Source: Clostridia bacterium (GTDB taxonomy: Bacteria; Bacillota; Clostridia; UMGS1883). From it: a stretch of 35,590 nucleotides of DNA. Where the stretch lies: NCBI GenBank assembly GCA_017414645.1, contig JAFQLL010000037.1, forward strand, positions 1 to 35,590, given 5' to 3'. Under the pieces are notes generated by a model. The model was not told the origin of the DNA. It was given only the letters and a program-made list of their open reading frames with translations, and searched no databases. The first letter of the stretch is position 1, and each line of letters begins with the position of its first letter. Positions 24,483-33,702 of the stretch are shown here, piece after piece. The position numbers were made by a program, and so were the translations under genes.

Positions 24483-25748
24483 TTATTTATTTTCGTTTAT
24501 AATTTTTGCAATATCGCAAAGTGCAACCTCATTAGCTTCACCTGTTGCCATGTTCTTTAATTTAGCCTTGCCCTCTTCAATTTCCGTATCACCAAGAACA
24601 ACAGAATATCTGGCATTCATTTTATCGGAATACTTCATTTGTGCTTTAAGAGAGCGGTCCAGATAGTCGCGGATTACACTTACGTTTTCTTCGCGGAGCT
24701 TCTTTATGAGACCCATTGAGAAGACATCAGCTTTTTCGCCTATTGTTGCAACAAATAAGTCGGGAGCAGTGTCAAACTCGGGCATAACACCTGCCGCTTC
24801 CATTGCAAGAATTATTCTTTCCACACCCATACCGAAGCCAATGCCCGGCAAAGGTGCACCGCCCAATTCTTCAATAAGCCCGTCGTAACGACCGCCACCG
24901 CAAACTGTACCCTGTGTGCCTTCAAGCTGTGTTTTAAACTCGAAAACAGTCTTTGTGTAATAGTCAAGACCACGTACAATTGTGGGGTCAACATTATATT
25001 CTACCCCACTTGCCTCAAGGTACTTTTTAACGCTTTCAAAATGCTCGGAGCATTCGTCGCATATATAGTCAAGCAGCATAGGTGCCTTTTCGCCTATCCC
25101 CTTACAAACAGGGCTCTTACAGTCAAGTATACGAAGAGGGTTTTTCTCGTAGCGACCCTTACAGGTTTCGCAGAGAGTGTCAAGATGCGATGCAAAATAG
25201 CCTCTTAAAACCTCGTTATACTTACCACGGCAGGTGGGGCATCCGATTGAATTGATATTCAACTTCAAGCCGGGCACCTTAAGAGTGTTAAGCACACTGC
25301 CTGCCAGGCAGATAATTTCCGCATCAATTGCAGGGCCCTTTGCACCGTAGCACTCCACACCAAACTGGTGGAATTCACGAAGTCTGCCTGCCTGAGGCTT
25401 TTCGTAACGGTAACAGCTTATGTTGTAAAAAAGCTTGCTGGGAAGAGCCTCGGCATAAAGATTGTGCTCTAAGAAGGCTCTTGCGGCACCTGCTGTACCC
25501 TCGGGGCGAAGGGTAATGCTTCTGTCACCCTTGTCAAGGAAGGTATACATTTCCTTCTGTACAACGTCGGTAGTGTCGCCCACACCTCTTTCAAACAATT
25601 CAGTATGTTCAAACACAGGTGTTCTTATTTCTGAAAAACCGTAGTTTTTGCAAATTCTTTTTGTTGTTTCTTCAATGTAATGCCATTTCGCCACATCACG
25701 GGGCAAAATGTCGTTAGTTCCTCTGGGAGCTTTTGTCAGCATATACAT
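24483..25748 (-). CDS. hisS: Histidyl-tRNA synthetase
   Basis: Class II synthetase that charges tRNA-His; 421 residues, full length. PRGTNDILPRD starts the protein; RPEGTAGAARAFLE is motif 2 region; GLDYYTKTVFEF and GGGRYDGLIEELGG are histidine-specific. The anticodon domain is at the C-terminus. Two ATGs, at 25748 and 25742, are both usable; AAGGA lies upstream. The leader is about 25 nt, too short for a T-box. Confidence 0.97.
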   Translation of the reverse strand: MYMLTKAPRGTNDILPRDVAKWHYIEETTKRICKNYGFSEIRTPVFEHTELFERGVGDTTDVVQKEMYTFLDKGDRSITLRPEGTAGAARAFLEHNLYAEALPSKLFYNISCYRYEKPQAGRLREFHQFGVECYGAKGPAIDAEIICLAGSVLNTLKVPGLKLNINSIGCPTCRGKYNEVLRGYFASHLDTLCETCKGRYEKNPLRILDCKSPVCKGIGEKAPMLLDYICDECSEHFESVKKYLEASGVEYNVDPTIVRGLDYYTKTVFEFKTQLEGTQGTVCGGGRYDGLIEELGGAPLPGIGFGMGVERIILAMEAAGVMPEFDTAPDLFVATIGEKADVFSMGLIKKLREENVSVIRDYLDRSLKAQMKYSDKMNARYSVVLGDTEIEEGKAKLKNMATGEANEVALCDIAKIINENK

Positions 25749-25778
25749 TCAGTCCTTTTCACCAATAATCTTCCCTAC

Positions 25779-25807
25779 ATTTTATCCTTTTTAGGGCATG
25801 CTGTCAA
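25779..25807 (-). promoter_or_regulatory. Sigma-A-type promoter of hisS
   Basis: TTGACA (25802-25807), a 17-bp spacer and TAAAAT (25779-25784) on the minus strand, with a start near 25772. Confidence 0.85.
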
Positions 25808-25830
25808 GATATTTTTATCGCCTTATTCTC

Positions 25831-25859
25831 TTGACCTTCGCCATTATTTGACATATTAT
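25831..25859 (+). promoter_or_regulatory. Promoter of the DMT permease gene
   Basis: TTGACC (25831-25836), a 17-bp spacer and TATTAT (25854-25859). The predicted start near 25866 falls in the leader hairpin. Confidence 0.6.
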
Positions 25860-25860
25860 T

Positions 25861-25907
25861 AAGTTGATGGGAATTAAACCCATATTGGGTTCAATATTCC
25901 TCAACTT
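25861..25907 (+). promoter_or_regulatory. Leader hairpin of the DMT permease gene
   Basis: AAGTTGA (25861-25867) pairs with TCAACTT (25901-25907). Inside, GGAAT pairs with ATTCC and AACCC with GGGTT around an ATATT loop. It ends a few bases before the GGAGGTGG ribosome binding site. It may be an operator or an RNA control element; no known class is recognised. Confidence 0.45.
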
Positions 25908-25924
25908 ATCCCGGAGGTGGTCTT

Positions 25925-26794
25925 ATGAACTATATTTTGTTTGCCTGTCTTTCAGCCATATTTGCCGCGCTCACTTCAATATTTGCCAAAATAGGCATGA
26001 AAAACATCAATTCCAATCTTGCTACAGCATTGCGTTGCATTGTTGTAGTAGCGTTTTCCTGGCTTATGGCATTTATAACAACCGATATTTCGTCGCAATT
26101 TGCCCGCCTTACATACAAAACCGTGCTCTTTTTAATTCTTTCGGGCTTTGCCACGGGCGCAAGCTGGATGTGCTATTTTCATGCACTTAAAATAGGCAAC
26201 GTAAATTTAGTTGTACCAATTGATAAGTCGGCAGTAGTTATAACAATGCTTTTAAGCTTTCTTATCTTCCCCGACGAAAGCTTAACTTACATGAAGCTTT
26301 TATGCATTGCACTCATTGCCATAGGCACCTTTATGATGATAGAAAAGAAAAAACGCAAAAGCTCAAAGGCAAAACGCAGTGCCATACTGTATGCATTTTT
26401 AGGTGCAGTTTTCGCTGCGCTTACATCTATTTTAGGCAAAATCGGCATAGAGGGCATTTCAAGCGACTTTGGCAGCGCCATAAGATGCGTTGTTGTTTTA
26501 ATTATGGCGTGGATTATTGTTTTTTCCGGCAAAAGCTACCGCACAGTTAAAAGCATCGACACCAAAGGCGGTCTTTTCATAATCCTTTCCGGTTTAGCCA
26601 CAGGCGCAAGCTGGCTTTGCTATTATCGTGCGTTATCTACAGGTCCTGCAAGCGTTGTTGTGGCACTTGATAAGCTGAGCATTCTTTTCACAATTATTTT
26701 GAGCTACGTATTTTTGAAAGAAAAGCTTACAAAAAAGAGCCTTTTAGGGCTTATCCTCATAGTAACAGGCACACTTTTGTTAGTTATTTGTTGA
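25925..26794 (+). CDS. EamA/DMT-family transporter
   Basis: 289 residues, ten predicted membrane segments in two homologous halves. Both halves start with LxAxFAALTSI(F/L)xKIG and contain SGxATGASWxCYxxAL, the internal duplication typical of the family. Substrate unknown. GGAGGTGG precedes the ATG. A conserved-type repeat follows the gene and then proS. Confidence 0.9.
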   Translation: MNYILFACLSAIFAALTSIFAKIGMKNINSNLATALRCIVVVAFSWLMAFITTDISSQFARLTYKTVLFLILSGFATGASWMCYFHALKIGNVNLVVPIDKSAVVITMLLSFLIFPDESLTYMKLLCIALIAIGTFMMIEKKKRKSSKAKRSAILYAFLGAVFAALTSILGKIGIEGISSDFGSAIRCVVVLIMAWIIVFSGKSYRTVKSIDTKGGLFIILSGLATGASWLCYYRALSTGPASVVVALDKLSILFTIILSYVFLKEKLTKKSLLGLILIVTGTLLLVIC

Positions 26795-26800
26795 CAAAAC

Positions 26801-26856
26801 CCTTCAAGCCTTCCCCTTCGAGGGGAAGGGGGACCGCGTTAGCGGTGGATGAGGTG
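26801..26856 (+). repeat. Short structured repeat with GGATGAGGTG tail
   Basis: Hairpin CCTTCCCCT-TCG-AGGGGAAGG (26809-26829), then ACCGC-GTTA-GCGGT (26833-26846), then GGATGAGGTG. This resembles an intergenic repeat common in gut Clostridia. It could also stop transcription from the DMT gene, but there is no U-run. Confidence 0.6.
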
Positions 26857-26878
26857 TCACATACTATCCTATTGGTTC

Positions 26879-26907
26879 TTGACAATTCATTCTGTTTTTT
26901 GTAAAAT
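26879..26907 (+). promoter_or_regulatory. Sigma-A-type promoter of proS
   Basis: TTGACA (26879-26884), a 17-bp spacer and TAAAAT (26902-26907), with a start near 26914 and a leader of about 34 nt. Confidence 0.85.
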
Positions 26908-26947
26908 AAGAGATAATATGATTTTAATATGAAAGGCACTGATAACT

Positions 26948-28384
26948 ATGGCAGATAATAAAAAAATGGTTGAGGACATTACCTCCCGTGATGTGGACTT
27001 TGCCCAGTGGTATACTGACATTGTAAAAAAAGCCGAGCTTGCAGATTATTCTTCTGTTCGCGGCTGTATGATTGTACGCCCCTATGGCTACGCTATCTGG
27101 GAAAACATTCAGAAGGAGCTTGACAGACGTTTTAAAGAAACAGGTCATGAAAACGTATACATGCCCATGCTTATTCCCGAAAGCTTATTGCAGAAGGAAA
27201 AGGACCACGTTGAAGGCTTTGCCCCCGAGGTTGCATGGGTAACTCATGGTGGTAGCGAAAAGCTTACTGAGCGCCTTTGTGTGCGTCCCACAAGTGAAAC
27301 TGTTTTCTGCGATCACTATAAAGACATTATTCATTCCTACCGCGACCTTCCCAAGCTTTACAACCAGTGGTGCAGCGTTATGCGTTGGGAAAAAACAACA
27401 CGCCCCTTCCTTCGTACAGCTGAATTCTTGTGGCAGGAAGGCCATACAATGCATGCAACAGCTGAAGAAGCCATCCAGGAAACTGAGCAGATGCTTAACA
27501 TCTACTCATCCTTCGCAGAAGAATTTCTTGCTATTCCCGTTATAAAGGGTAAAAAGACAGATAAGGAAAAGTTTGCAGGTGCAGAAGCTACATACACTAT
27601 GGAAGCTATGATGCACGACGGTAAAGCTCTTCAGAGCGCTACAAGCCACTTCTTCGGTGATGGCTTTGCAAAGGCCTTCGGCGTTGAATTTACAGATAAG
27701 GACAACACCTTAAAGAACCCCCACGAAACAAGTTGGGGTATTTCCACAAGAATTATCGGTGGTTTAATCATGGTTCATGGCGACGACAATGGTCTTGTTC
27801 TTCCTCCCATGATTGCACCCACACAGCTTATGGTTATTCCCGTAATGCAGCATAAGGAAGGCGTTCTTGACAAGGCTTATGAAGTTTTGGAATCCGTTAA
27901 CAAGTATTGCCGTGCTAAGATTGATGCATCTGACAAGACTCCCGGTTGGAAATTCTCAGAATGCGAAATGAAGGGTATTCCTCTCCGTCTGGAACTCGGT
28001 CCCAAGGATATTGAAAATAACAAGTGCGTTCTTGTTCGCCGTGACACACGCGAAAAGTACTTCGTTGCTCTTGACGAGTTAGAAACAAAGATTCCCGAAA
28101 TTTTAAAGGACATTCAGTCCTCTCTTTATAACAAGGCAAAGGAAAGCCTTTATTCCAGAATTTACGATGCTACAACCCTCGAAGAAGCAAAGGATATTGC
28201 CGACAACAAGCCCGGCTTTATGCGCGCTATGTGGTGTGGCGAATTGGAATGCGAAATGAAAATGAAGGACGAGGTTGGTGTAACAAGCCGCTGTATGCCC
28301 TTTGATGCAGAGCCTATTTCTGACACATGTATCTGCTGTGGCAAGAAGGCAAAGAGCCTTGTATTCTGGGGTAAGGCATATTAA
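26948..28384 (+). CDS. proS: Prolyl-tRNA synthetase, archaeal/eukaryotic-type
   Basis: Class II synthetase that charges tRNA-Pro; 478 residues. It lacks the inserted editing domain of the long bacterial form. [19 protein letters not shown] near the start and [22 protein letters not shown] (motif 2) mark the short type. [13 protein letters not shown] and [11 protein letters not shown] follow (motif 3). The C-terminus has a cysteine-rich zinc-site region, CMPFDAEP...CICCGKKAK, and ends in a family-typical tyrosine. The ATG has AAAGG upstream. Confidence 0.96.
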   Translation: MADNKKMVEDITSRDVDFAQWYTDIVKKAELADYSSVRGCMIVRPYGYAIWENIQKELDRRFKETGHENVYMPMLIPESLLQKEKDHVEGFAPEVAWVTHGGSEKLTERLCVRPTSETVFCDHYKDIIHSYRDLPKLYNQWCSVMRWEKTTRPFLRTAEFLWQEGHTMHATAEEAIQETEQMLNIYSSFAEEFLAIPVIKGKKTDKEKFAGAEATYTMEAMMHDGKALQSATSHFFGDGFAKAFGVEFTDKDNTLKNPHETSWGISTRIIGGLIMVHGDDNGLVLPPMIAPTQLMVIPVMQHKEGVLDKAYEVLESVNKYCRAKIDASDKTPGWKFSECEMKGIPLRLELGPKDIENNKCVLVRRDTREKYFVALDELETKIPEILKDIQSSLYNKAKESLYSRIYDATTLEEAKDIADNKPGFMRAMWCGELECEMKMKDEVGVTSRCMPFDAEPISDTCICCGKKAKSLVFWGKAY

Positions 28385-28409
28385 TTCTAAGAGTATTTAC
28401 TGTAAAATT

Positions 28410-28444
28410 AAAAGTGAGCTGAGGAAATTTCTCAGCTCACTTTT
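28410..28444 (+). terminator. Intrinsic terminator of proS
   Basis: A 14-bp stem, AAAAGTGAGCTGAG / CTCAGCTCACTTTT, with a 7-nt loop and T-run. Confidence 0.93.
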
Positions 28445-28484
28445 TCATTACATAGGAAATTGCGCGCAGAATGTGCGCATATTT

Positions 28485-28681
28485 GCTTGTAAAATAAAAG
28501 TGCACCTTTTCGTCCCCCAAGAATGGGGGAATCGAGCATGAGCGCATCCGGTGGATGATTGAGCGAATGCGCAGAGCTGTGCCGCGGTCTGTCATCAACG
28601 AGCGGATTAGCGAAGTTGATACAGGGCACCGCAAACGGAAGAGGGGGTTGATATATTAAAACACTTTTTTATTTTACAAGC
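28485..28681. repeat. Structured repeat element between inverted copies of a gene 3' end
   Basis: GCTTGTAAAATAAAAGTG (28485-28502) is the reverse complement, apart from 2 nt in a T-run, of 28662-28681, which is the 3' end and downstream edge of the gene ending at 28669. Between them lie nested hairpins: TCCCCC/GGGGGA (28513-28530), GCGCAT/ATGCGC (28542-28572), and GTGCC/GGCAC (28579-28629) enclosing CTGT-c-ATCAAC / GTTGATACAG. GGTGGATGA also occurs in the repeat at 26801-26856. It fills the gap between proS and the adhesin-like gene; I see no credible gene inside. It could be a non-coding RNA or a mobile repeat. Confidence 0.6.
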
Positions 28682-31083
28682 ATCATTCTGCCTGATGTAT
28701 TGGTGTGTGTTTCGTCAATTTTTGAGGATGCCGCAAAGTTGAACATGCCGGCACACGACTGAGAGCTCCAGCCACCGCCATAGTGAAGAACGTGCTCCTC
28801 CGTCATATCCTCATCAGAAATGAAGGTATCGCCGTAATAGGTTGAAATGGTAGCACCGTTGCCAACAGCATCGGGCAGCATAATTTGCGGAAGATTGCTG
28901 TCATAGCCTAAGGAACGAACCATGCAATCTGTAGTAACAAGTGCGGAAACATCGGGCAGGCTGTAGCCTAAGGTAACCTTTTCGCCATTGCGGCGTTCTA
29001 TAACCGCCTCTCTGCCCTTAATTATTACCTTGTCAATATACACAAAGGTGTTGCCCCAGAAGTTTTCAATATTTCTGTACTTTAATGCCACAGTTCCTCG
29101 GGCAGTGCTTGCCGCACCGGTGTGTCCGACAACGCTCTTTGTTGTGCCGTTTTTAAGAGCAGTATGCGCAATTGCCGTTCTGCCCTTCGTCACGTCTATG
29201 GGGTCGCCCACAATGAACACAGACTGTGTTCCGTCGTCGTTATCTATAACAGTTTTTACAATGCGCGGTTTTTCATAGGCTGCCTCTGCACTGCCGTCAT
29301 AGTTTTCTGCGTCAAACATAATTATGCTGTTACCTGCCTCGAAATAGAATCCATCGTCCACTACAATGCAATTTGTTTTACTGTTATCCTGCAACGCAAC
29401 TGCATAGGTTAAATTATTTGCATTGGCAGACGCCATGGTATAGCCGCAGGCACCCATGAACAAATACTGCGAATTTCTCAGTCCTGTTTCAACCATAAAG
29501 AGCCTTTGCAGCGCACCTAAGGCGGCATAGTCTATTTCAGCGTAGCCCTTGTTTCCGGCTTTTTCTGCCAACATCTCAGGCGAAAGTGACTGTGCAGGGC
29601 TTTCGCCCGCACGGCTGTGCACCACGCCTGTATCATCTACAGAGGTTAAGTATGCCGCAATATAAATAGCGTCAACCTCTTCGCCGTTTTTACCAATAAA
29701 AGCTTCTTCAACCTCAAAGCCCTCGTGACAAACGCCTGATATTGAAATGGTTTCCTTACTTTCGTCTGCAACTCGTTTTACGTAAAACTTAGGAATTTCA
29801 ACAAATACGTCGCCGTTATTTCCATCTGTAGAAAAGCTTTCATCGCCTTCATATGCTGTAATATTACCATCAATTATATTGCAAAGCTTTATGTCCTTCC
29901 AGGGATATATATTATCGAAATGATTTTCGCCCAGGGCTATTGTGCCTTGCGCCACCGCTGCGTTAAAGCCCAGGTTTTTAGCATTATCTAACCTTTCGCC
30001 CATTGCGGAGGGATTGTTTTTATCAAAGCGGATGGTGTAAATGCCTTCCTTGGAATAGTCGGCAAATTTACTCTTTTCAAAGGATACCCTTCCCGGAAGA
30101 GTTCCGCTTACGGCAATATAGCTGCCGCGCTCGATGTCAGGAGTGCTCCAGTTTTCAAGAACTTCAACCTTTCCGCCTTTTATGAAATTCCACTTTCCGC
30201 CGGTGAAGATTATGCTTTCACCCTCTTTTAAGTCAGGAATTTCATACACAGAGTAATTTGCACTGCTGCTCTCTCCCGGCAAACGACCGTAAACAATGGT
30301 AAGCTCTTCATAAGCCGCCGTTTCACTTTCCAAGCTCTTGTCGTAATAGGTAACTCTGCACCATGCCGACTTTTCAGGTATGGCAGCTCGCGCCATCTGA
30401 TAAACGTTAACAGCATGAGAATTCTTTAATCTGTATTTGTTTGAGCTTACTGCATAGTGCGTTATTTCACCTTCAATGTTTTTAAACTGCCACATAGCAC
30501 AGTTAAAACCACCGCTCATTGTCAAATATTCACCCTCGGGGTCAACCTTGAACCAATCGGTTGTGAAATAGTTTTCTTCATCCGCAAGCTCAGCTTCTGT
30601 GGTTTTTATTCTTCCGTTATATACCTCTTCAGGCACCAGATTGTGACCTGTTATAATAAGAGTCATGTCCTTGGTTTGCCTTACGTCGGGAGTTATTTCC
30701 ATAACAACCTCGTCAATGGGGGCAAGAATAATTTCCGAGGTGTTTTTTACGCCCAGCGAGTTAACCTGTTCAGCCACATATTCTTTGTTAATTGCTGCGT
30801 TATAATAGCACTCATAAGCTTTTTCTTCATCGCCTGTTTCCTTATACCAGTCGCCGAGGGTTGCTCTTGCTTCAACGTCTGTGGATACATAGTTACAGTA
30901 GACCTCCATCTGATATATGGCAGAGGCTATATCGCCTTGGGTATATAAATCCTCGGCTATAAGCTTGACCTCAGATACGTCTTTTATAACATTGTGCCTG
31001 TCATCCATACTCATTACAGCAAAAGCTGCAGCTATGGCTAAAACTATTATCAATACAATAACGAGAATGTTAAGCTTTTTCAT
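28669..31083 (-). CDS. Membrane-anchored TPR protein with phage-adhesin-like C-terminal domain
   Basis: 804 residues. A membrane anchor at ~5-25 is followed by TPR-like helices (~35-105: AEDLYTQGDIASAIYQME, then GDWYKETGDEEKAYECYYNA), beta-rich regions to ~380, then a long domain to the C-terminus. That last part has the plan of tail-tip/adhesin proteins of phages and gut bacteria: YPWKDIKLCNIIDGNITAYEGD, PKFYVKR, GFEVEEAFI, YIAAYL, ALQRLFMVETGLRNSQ and YRNIENFWGNTFVYID. These resemble C-type-lectin-fold display proteins. The likeness is from memory of sequence pattern, not a search. It is last in the licD-flippase-gpsA operon (5 nt after gpsA) and has GGGGG before the ATG. Function unknown; surface binding is a guess. 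Confidence 0.7.
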   Translation of the reverse strand: MKKLNILVIVLIIVLAIAAAFAVMSMDDRHNVIKDVSEVKLIAEDLYTQGDIASAIYQMEVYCNYVSTDVEARATLGDWYKETGDEEKAYECYYNAAINKEYVAEQVNSLGVKNTSEIILAPIDEVVMEITPDVRQTKDMTLIITGHNLVPEEVYNGRIKTTEAELADEENYFTTDWFKVDPEGEYLTMSGGFNCAMWQFKNIEGEITHYAVSSNKYRLKNSHAVNVYQMARAAIPEKSAWCRVTYYDKSLESETAAYEELTIVYGRLPGESSSANYSVYEIPDLKEGESIIFTGGKWNFIKGGKVEVLENWSTPDIERGSYIAVSGTLPGRVSFEKSKFADYSKEGIYTIRFDKNNPSAMGERLDNAKNLGFNAAVAQGTIALGENHFDNIYPWKDIKLCNIIDGNITAYEGDESFSTDGNNGDVFVEIPKFYVKRVADESKETISISGVCHEGFEVEEAFIGKNGEEVDAIYIAAYLTSVDDTGVVHSRAGESPAQSLSPEMLAEKAGNKGYAEIDYAALGALQRLFMVETGLRNSQYLFMGACGYTMASANANNLTYAVALQDNSKTNCIVVDDGFYFEAGNSIIMFDAENYDGSAEAAYEKPRIVKTVIDNDDGTQSVFIVGDPIDVTKGRTAIAHTALKNGTTKSVVGHTGAASTARGTVALKYRNIENFWGNTFVYIDKVIIKGREAVIERRNGEKVTLGYSLPDVSALVTTDCMVRSLGYDSNLPQIMLPDAVGNGATISTYYGDTFISDEDMTEEHVLHYGGGWSSQSCAGMFNFAASSKIDETHTNTSGRMMLVK

Positions 31084-31088
31084 GGGTT

Positions 31089-32075
31089 TTATTCCCCCTT
31101 TTTCTCTCTTCCCATCAATTTCGCTACAGCCTTATCGGGTGCAGTCTCACCGTTCACAATAGAATTTACAACTTCTACAATAGGCATTTCAACGTTGTAT
31201 TTTTTCACAAGAGTCATTGCGGCAGGCAGCATGTTTATGCCTTCAACAACCATGCCTACTTCCTTTTTTGCTTCCTCGGCAGAGTAACCCATACCAAGAA
31301 GCCGTCCTGCTTTAAAATTACGGCTATGTACGCTTGTGCAGGTTACAATCAAATCTCCTACGCCTGCAAGACCGTAAAAGGACTCCTTCGCACAGCCCAT
31401 AGCGGTGCCAAGCCTTACGATTTCGGCAAGTCCGCGTGTTATAAGAGCCGCCGTTGTGTTGTCGCCATAGCCAAGACCGCGGGAAATGCCTACGCCAAGT
31501 GCCATTACGTTTTTGATAGCACCTGCAAATTCAACACCCTTAATGTCACTGTTTGTATAAACGCGGAAATTTTCTGTCATGAAAACATCCTGCACAAATT
31601 CTGCCGCTTCTTCATCCTTGCTTGCCGCAACAATTGTTGTAGGCTGGTCAAAGGCAACCTCCTCGGCATGTGTGGGGCCTGTAAGTGCGACAACCTTTGC
31701 CTCAGGAATAACATCGTTTATTATTTCGCTCATGGTAAAGAGAGTGTCGGCTTCCATACCCTTTGCCACATCCACAATAATCATGCCGGATTCAAAATAT
31801 TCTCTCACCTTTTCACTTGTGCTTCTCACAAAAACAGAGGGTACTGCCATCAGTACAACATCGCAATTTTCCATAGCCACACCAATATCCTTCGTGAAAA
31901 CCATTTCGTCCGGAATGTCCATTTCTGAAAGCATGTGGTGAACTCTTGTACGGTTGAGGTTGTCAATTTCACTTTCAATTGCAGACCACACATAAACCTC
32001 GTGACCTTTAACACTAAGAAGTCTTGCAAGAGCTATGCCCCATGTGCCTGCGCCGATTACTGCTACCTTTGTCAT
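31089..32075 (-). CDS. gpsA: Glycerol-3-phosphate dehydrogenase [NAD(P)+]
   Basis: Cytoplasmic enzyme that reduces dihydroxyacetone phosphate to sn-glycerol-3-phosphate for lipid and polymer synthesis; 328 residues. The dinucleotide site is VIGAGTWG (residues 6-13). LTGPTHAEEVA and GVEFAGAIKNVMALGVGISRGLGYGDNTTAALITRGLAEI carry the catalytic lysines. GLAGVGDLIVTCTS is also typical. It overlaps the flippase gene by 4 nt (ATGA). Its place in an envelope operon with licD suggests glycerol-phosphate for a surface polymer as well as for PlsY. Confidence 0.96.
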   Translation of the reverse strand: MTKVAVIGAGTWGIALARLLSVKGHEVYVWSAIESEIDNLNRTRVHHMLSEMDIPDEMVFTKDIGVAMENCDVVLMAVPSVFVRSTSEKVREYFESGMIIVDVAKGMEADTLFTMSEIINDVIPEAKVVALTGPTHAEEVAFDQPTTIVAASKDEEAAEFVQDVFMTENFRVYTNSDIKGVEFAGAIKNVMALGVGISRGLGYGDNTTAALITRGLAEIVRLGTAMGCAKESFYGLAGVGDLIVTCTSVHSRNFKAGRLLGMGYSAEEAKKEVGMVVEGINMLPAAMTLVKKYNVEMPIVEVVNSIVNGETAPDKAVAKLMGREKKGE

Positions 32076-33607
32076 ACCTTTTTACCTCTCTTAAAAAACA
32101 TATTCAATACGTCATAAAACACTTTTGTTGTAGTTCCGAAAACAAATATAAATAACACGTTATACACAACTGCAGTTATACCCACTGCCTTAATAAAGCC
32201 TATCCAGCCCTCAAGTTCAAAACGGGCAAGAACAGCCTGCAATATAATTGCAGTGATTATTGCAAACAGGAAATATGCAACGTAAGTTACATAAAACCTC
32301 ACGGGTGATTTATTAAGCCTCTTTTTGAACACCAGATAACCGTCAACCCAGGTTGTGGTTATCAATCGTGAAACGCCTGTGGCAATAAAAATGCCCGACA
32401 TGCCCAGCTTATAGCCGAGAATAACGCTTAGAACAATGTTTATTATGGCACTCAGGGCAGGTGCTGCAACGCTTTCTTTAAAAAGCCCCATTGTTGTGCG
32501 GTAGGTAAAGCCTGCAAACTGCATGCCTTCCACATAGAAGGAAAAAGCAATTGCCATTACTGTTGCAACAGGTAATGTAAATTTATACCCAAGCCACGCT
32601 GATATAAGGCTGTTAACCGTTGAAACAAAGCCAACGCACAGAAAGCCATACAGCCAGAAGGATACAAACAAAAGCCTGTAGAAAACGTTTTCCTTAGCTT
32701 TATTATCGTCAGATGCATTCAAGTCACCCACGCTTGCGGTAATGCCGTTCAAAAGTTGATTAGCAAGCAAGCGGAAGTTTGTAATGAGCATTGAGTAATT
32801 TGAATAAAGGCTTACACTTCTGAAATTAATAATTGCCTGAATCAAAATATTGTCTGTGCTTCCGAGCACAACACCCGAAAGCTTATATACAAAAAGAGCT
32901 TTAACGTTTTCAAAAATGCTCTTTTTTTCTTCCTTGGTCAAATCTTCACAGGGTTTTTCGTTAACAACGGGGTATCTTTTTGAACAGATACGTGCAATTA
33001 TAAGGTTTCTTACCTGATTGCACACAATCATTGTTGCAAGGTAAAGGATGAAGTTGTGAGTGGTGTACAAAAGCACTATCTGCACAATAACCTGAAGGAT
33101 GGTAAAAATCTGCTCAACAACCGTACCTATATAACGCTCCTGATTAGCTGTCATAAAGGTTCTTTTCCACACACAGAAGTAGGAAAAAACCGTATTTGCC
33201 AGATAAAGAAGGTAAATAATTACCAGATTGTCCGGAATATCGGGCTTATCTACAATAATCACGTTCAGAAAGGGTACAAGCAAAAGCCCTAAAACCGCTA
33301 CTACTGCGCCAATTATTCTGTAGGCAGATTTGTAAAAGGCTACATATTGCCTTATTCTTTCACTATCTTTTTCCCGTATGGGCTTGTAAAGGCTGAAAAC
33401 AATTGCATTGCCAATACCAAGCTCCGCAAAGGACAAAACCTGCAATATATTTGTAAAAAGCCCGTTAACACCAAGGTAGTCCTCCGCTAAGGTCTGTACA
33501 AATACACTGCGCACAAAAAAGCCTAATATAAGGGTTGTAACCTCGGCAAAAAGACCAAAAGCCGAGTTGCGTATTGAATTTTTAAGCCTCGACTCACTCT
33601 TTGCCAT
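32072..33607 (-). CDS. Polysaccharide flippase (Wzx/MOP superfamily)
   Basis: 511-residue membrane protein with about 12-14 membrane segments. The opening NSAFGLFAEVTTLILGFFVRSVFVQTLAEDYLGVNGLFTNILQVLSFAELGIGNAIVFSLYKP is typical of O-antigen or capsule flippases. It would move lipid-linked sugar units outward. It follows licD and couples to gpsA. An inserted repeat separates it from licD. GAGGGG lies directly before the ATG. The polymer is unknown. Confidence 0.9.
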   Translation of the reverse strand: MAKSESRLKNSIRNSAFGLFAEVTTLILGFFVRSVFVQTLAEDYLGVNGLFTNILQVLSFAELGIGNAIVFSLYKPIREKDSERIRQYVAFYKSAYRIIGAVVAVLGLLLVPFLNVIIVDKPDIPDNLVIIYLLYLANTVFSYFCVWKRTFMTANQERYIGTVVEQIFTILQVIVQIVLLYTTHNFILYLATMIVCNQVRNLIIARICSKRYPVVNEKPCEDLTKEEKKSIFENVKALFVYKLSGVVLGSTDNILIQAIINFRSVSLYSNYSMLITNFRLLANQLLNGITASVGDLNASDDNKAKENVFYRLLFVSFWLYGFLCVGFVSTVNSLISAWLGYKFTLPVATVMAIAFSFYVEGMQFAGFTYRTTMGLFKESVAAPALSAIINIVLSVILGYKLGMSGIFIATGVSRLITTTWVDGYLVFKKRLNKSPVRFYVTYVAYFLFAIITAIILQAVLARFELEGWIGFIKAVGITAVVYNVLFIFVFGTTTKVFYDVLNMFFKRGKKV

Positions 33608-33702
33608 TAACCCCTCGTCCTCTCAGACAAATTTTCAAATCAAAGATTTTCGCATAGCGAAAATCCACCTGAACTCTTCACTATTCACTCTTACCTCTTC
33701 AC
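33608..33702 (-). repeat. Small non-coding repeat with TTCGC hairpin (copy 2)
   Basis: On the minus strand, imperfect GTGAAGAG/GTAAGAG/GTGAATAG units are followed by the hairpin GATTTTCGC-ATA-GCGAAAATC (33645-33665). This is the same plan as 5383-5495, with paired changes in the stem. It sits between licD and the flippase gene. Confidence 0.55.

Noticed and set aside
25749..25778. Histidine T-box upstream of hisS
   Set aside because: The predicted leader is about 25 nt, too short for a T-box, and no T-box sequence is seen.
28432..28634. Arg/Ser-rich minus-strand frames of about 65 codons
   Set aside because: They cover the structured repeat and have no ribosome binding site or homology I recognise.
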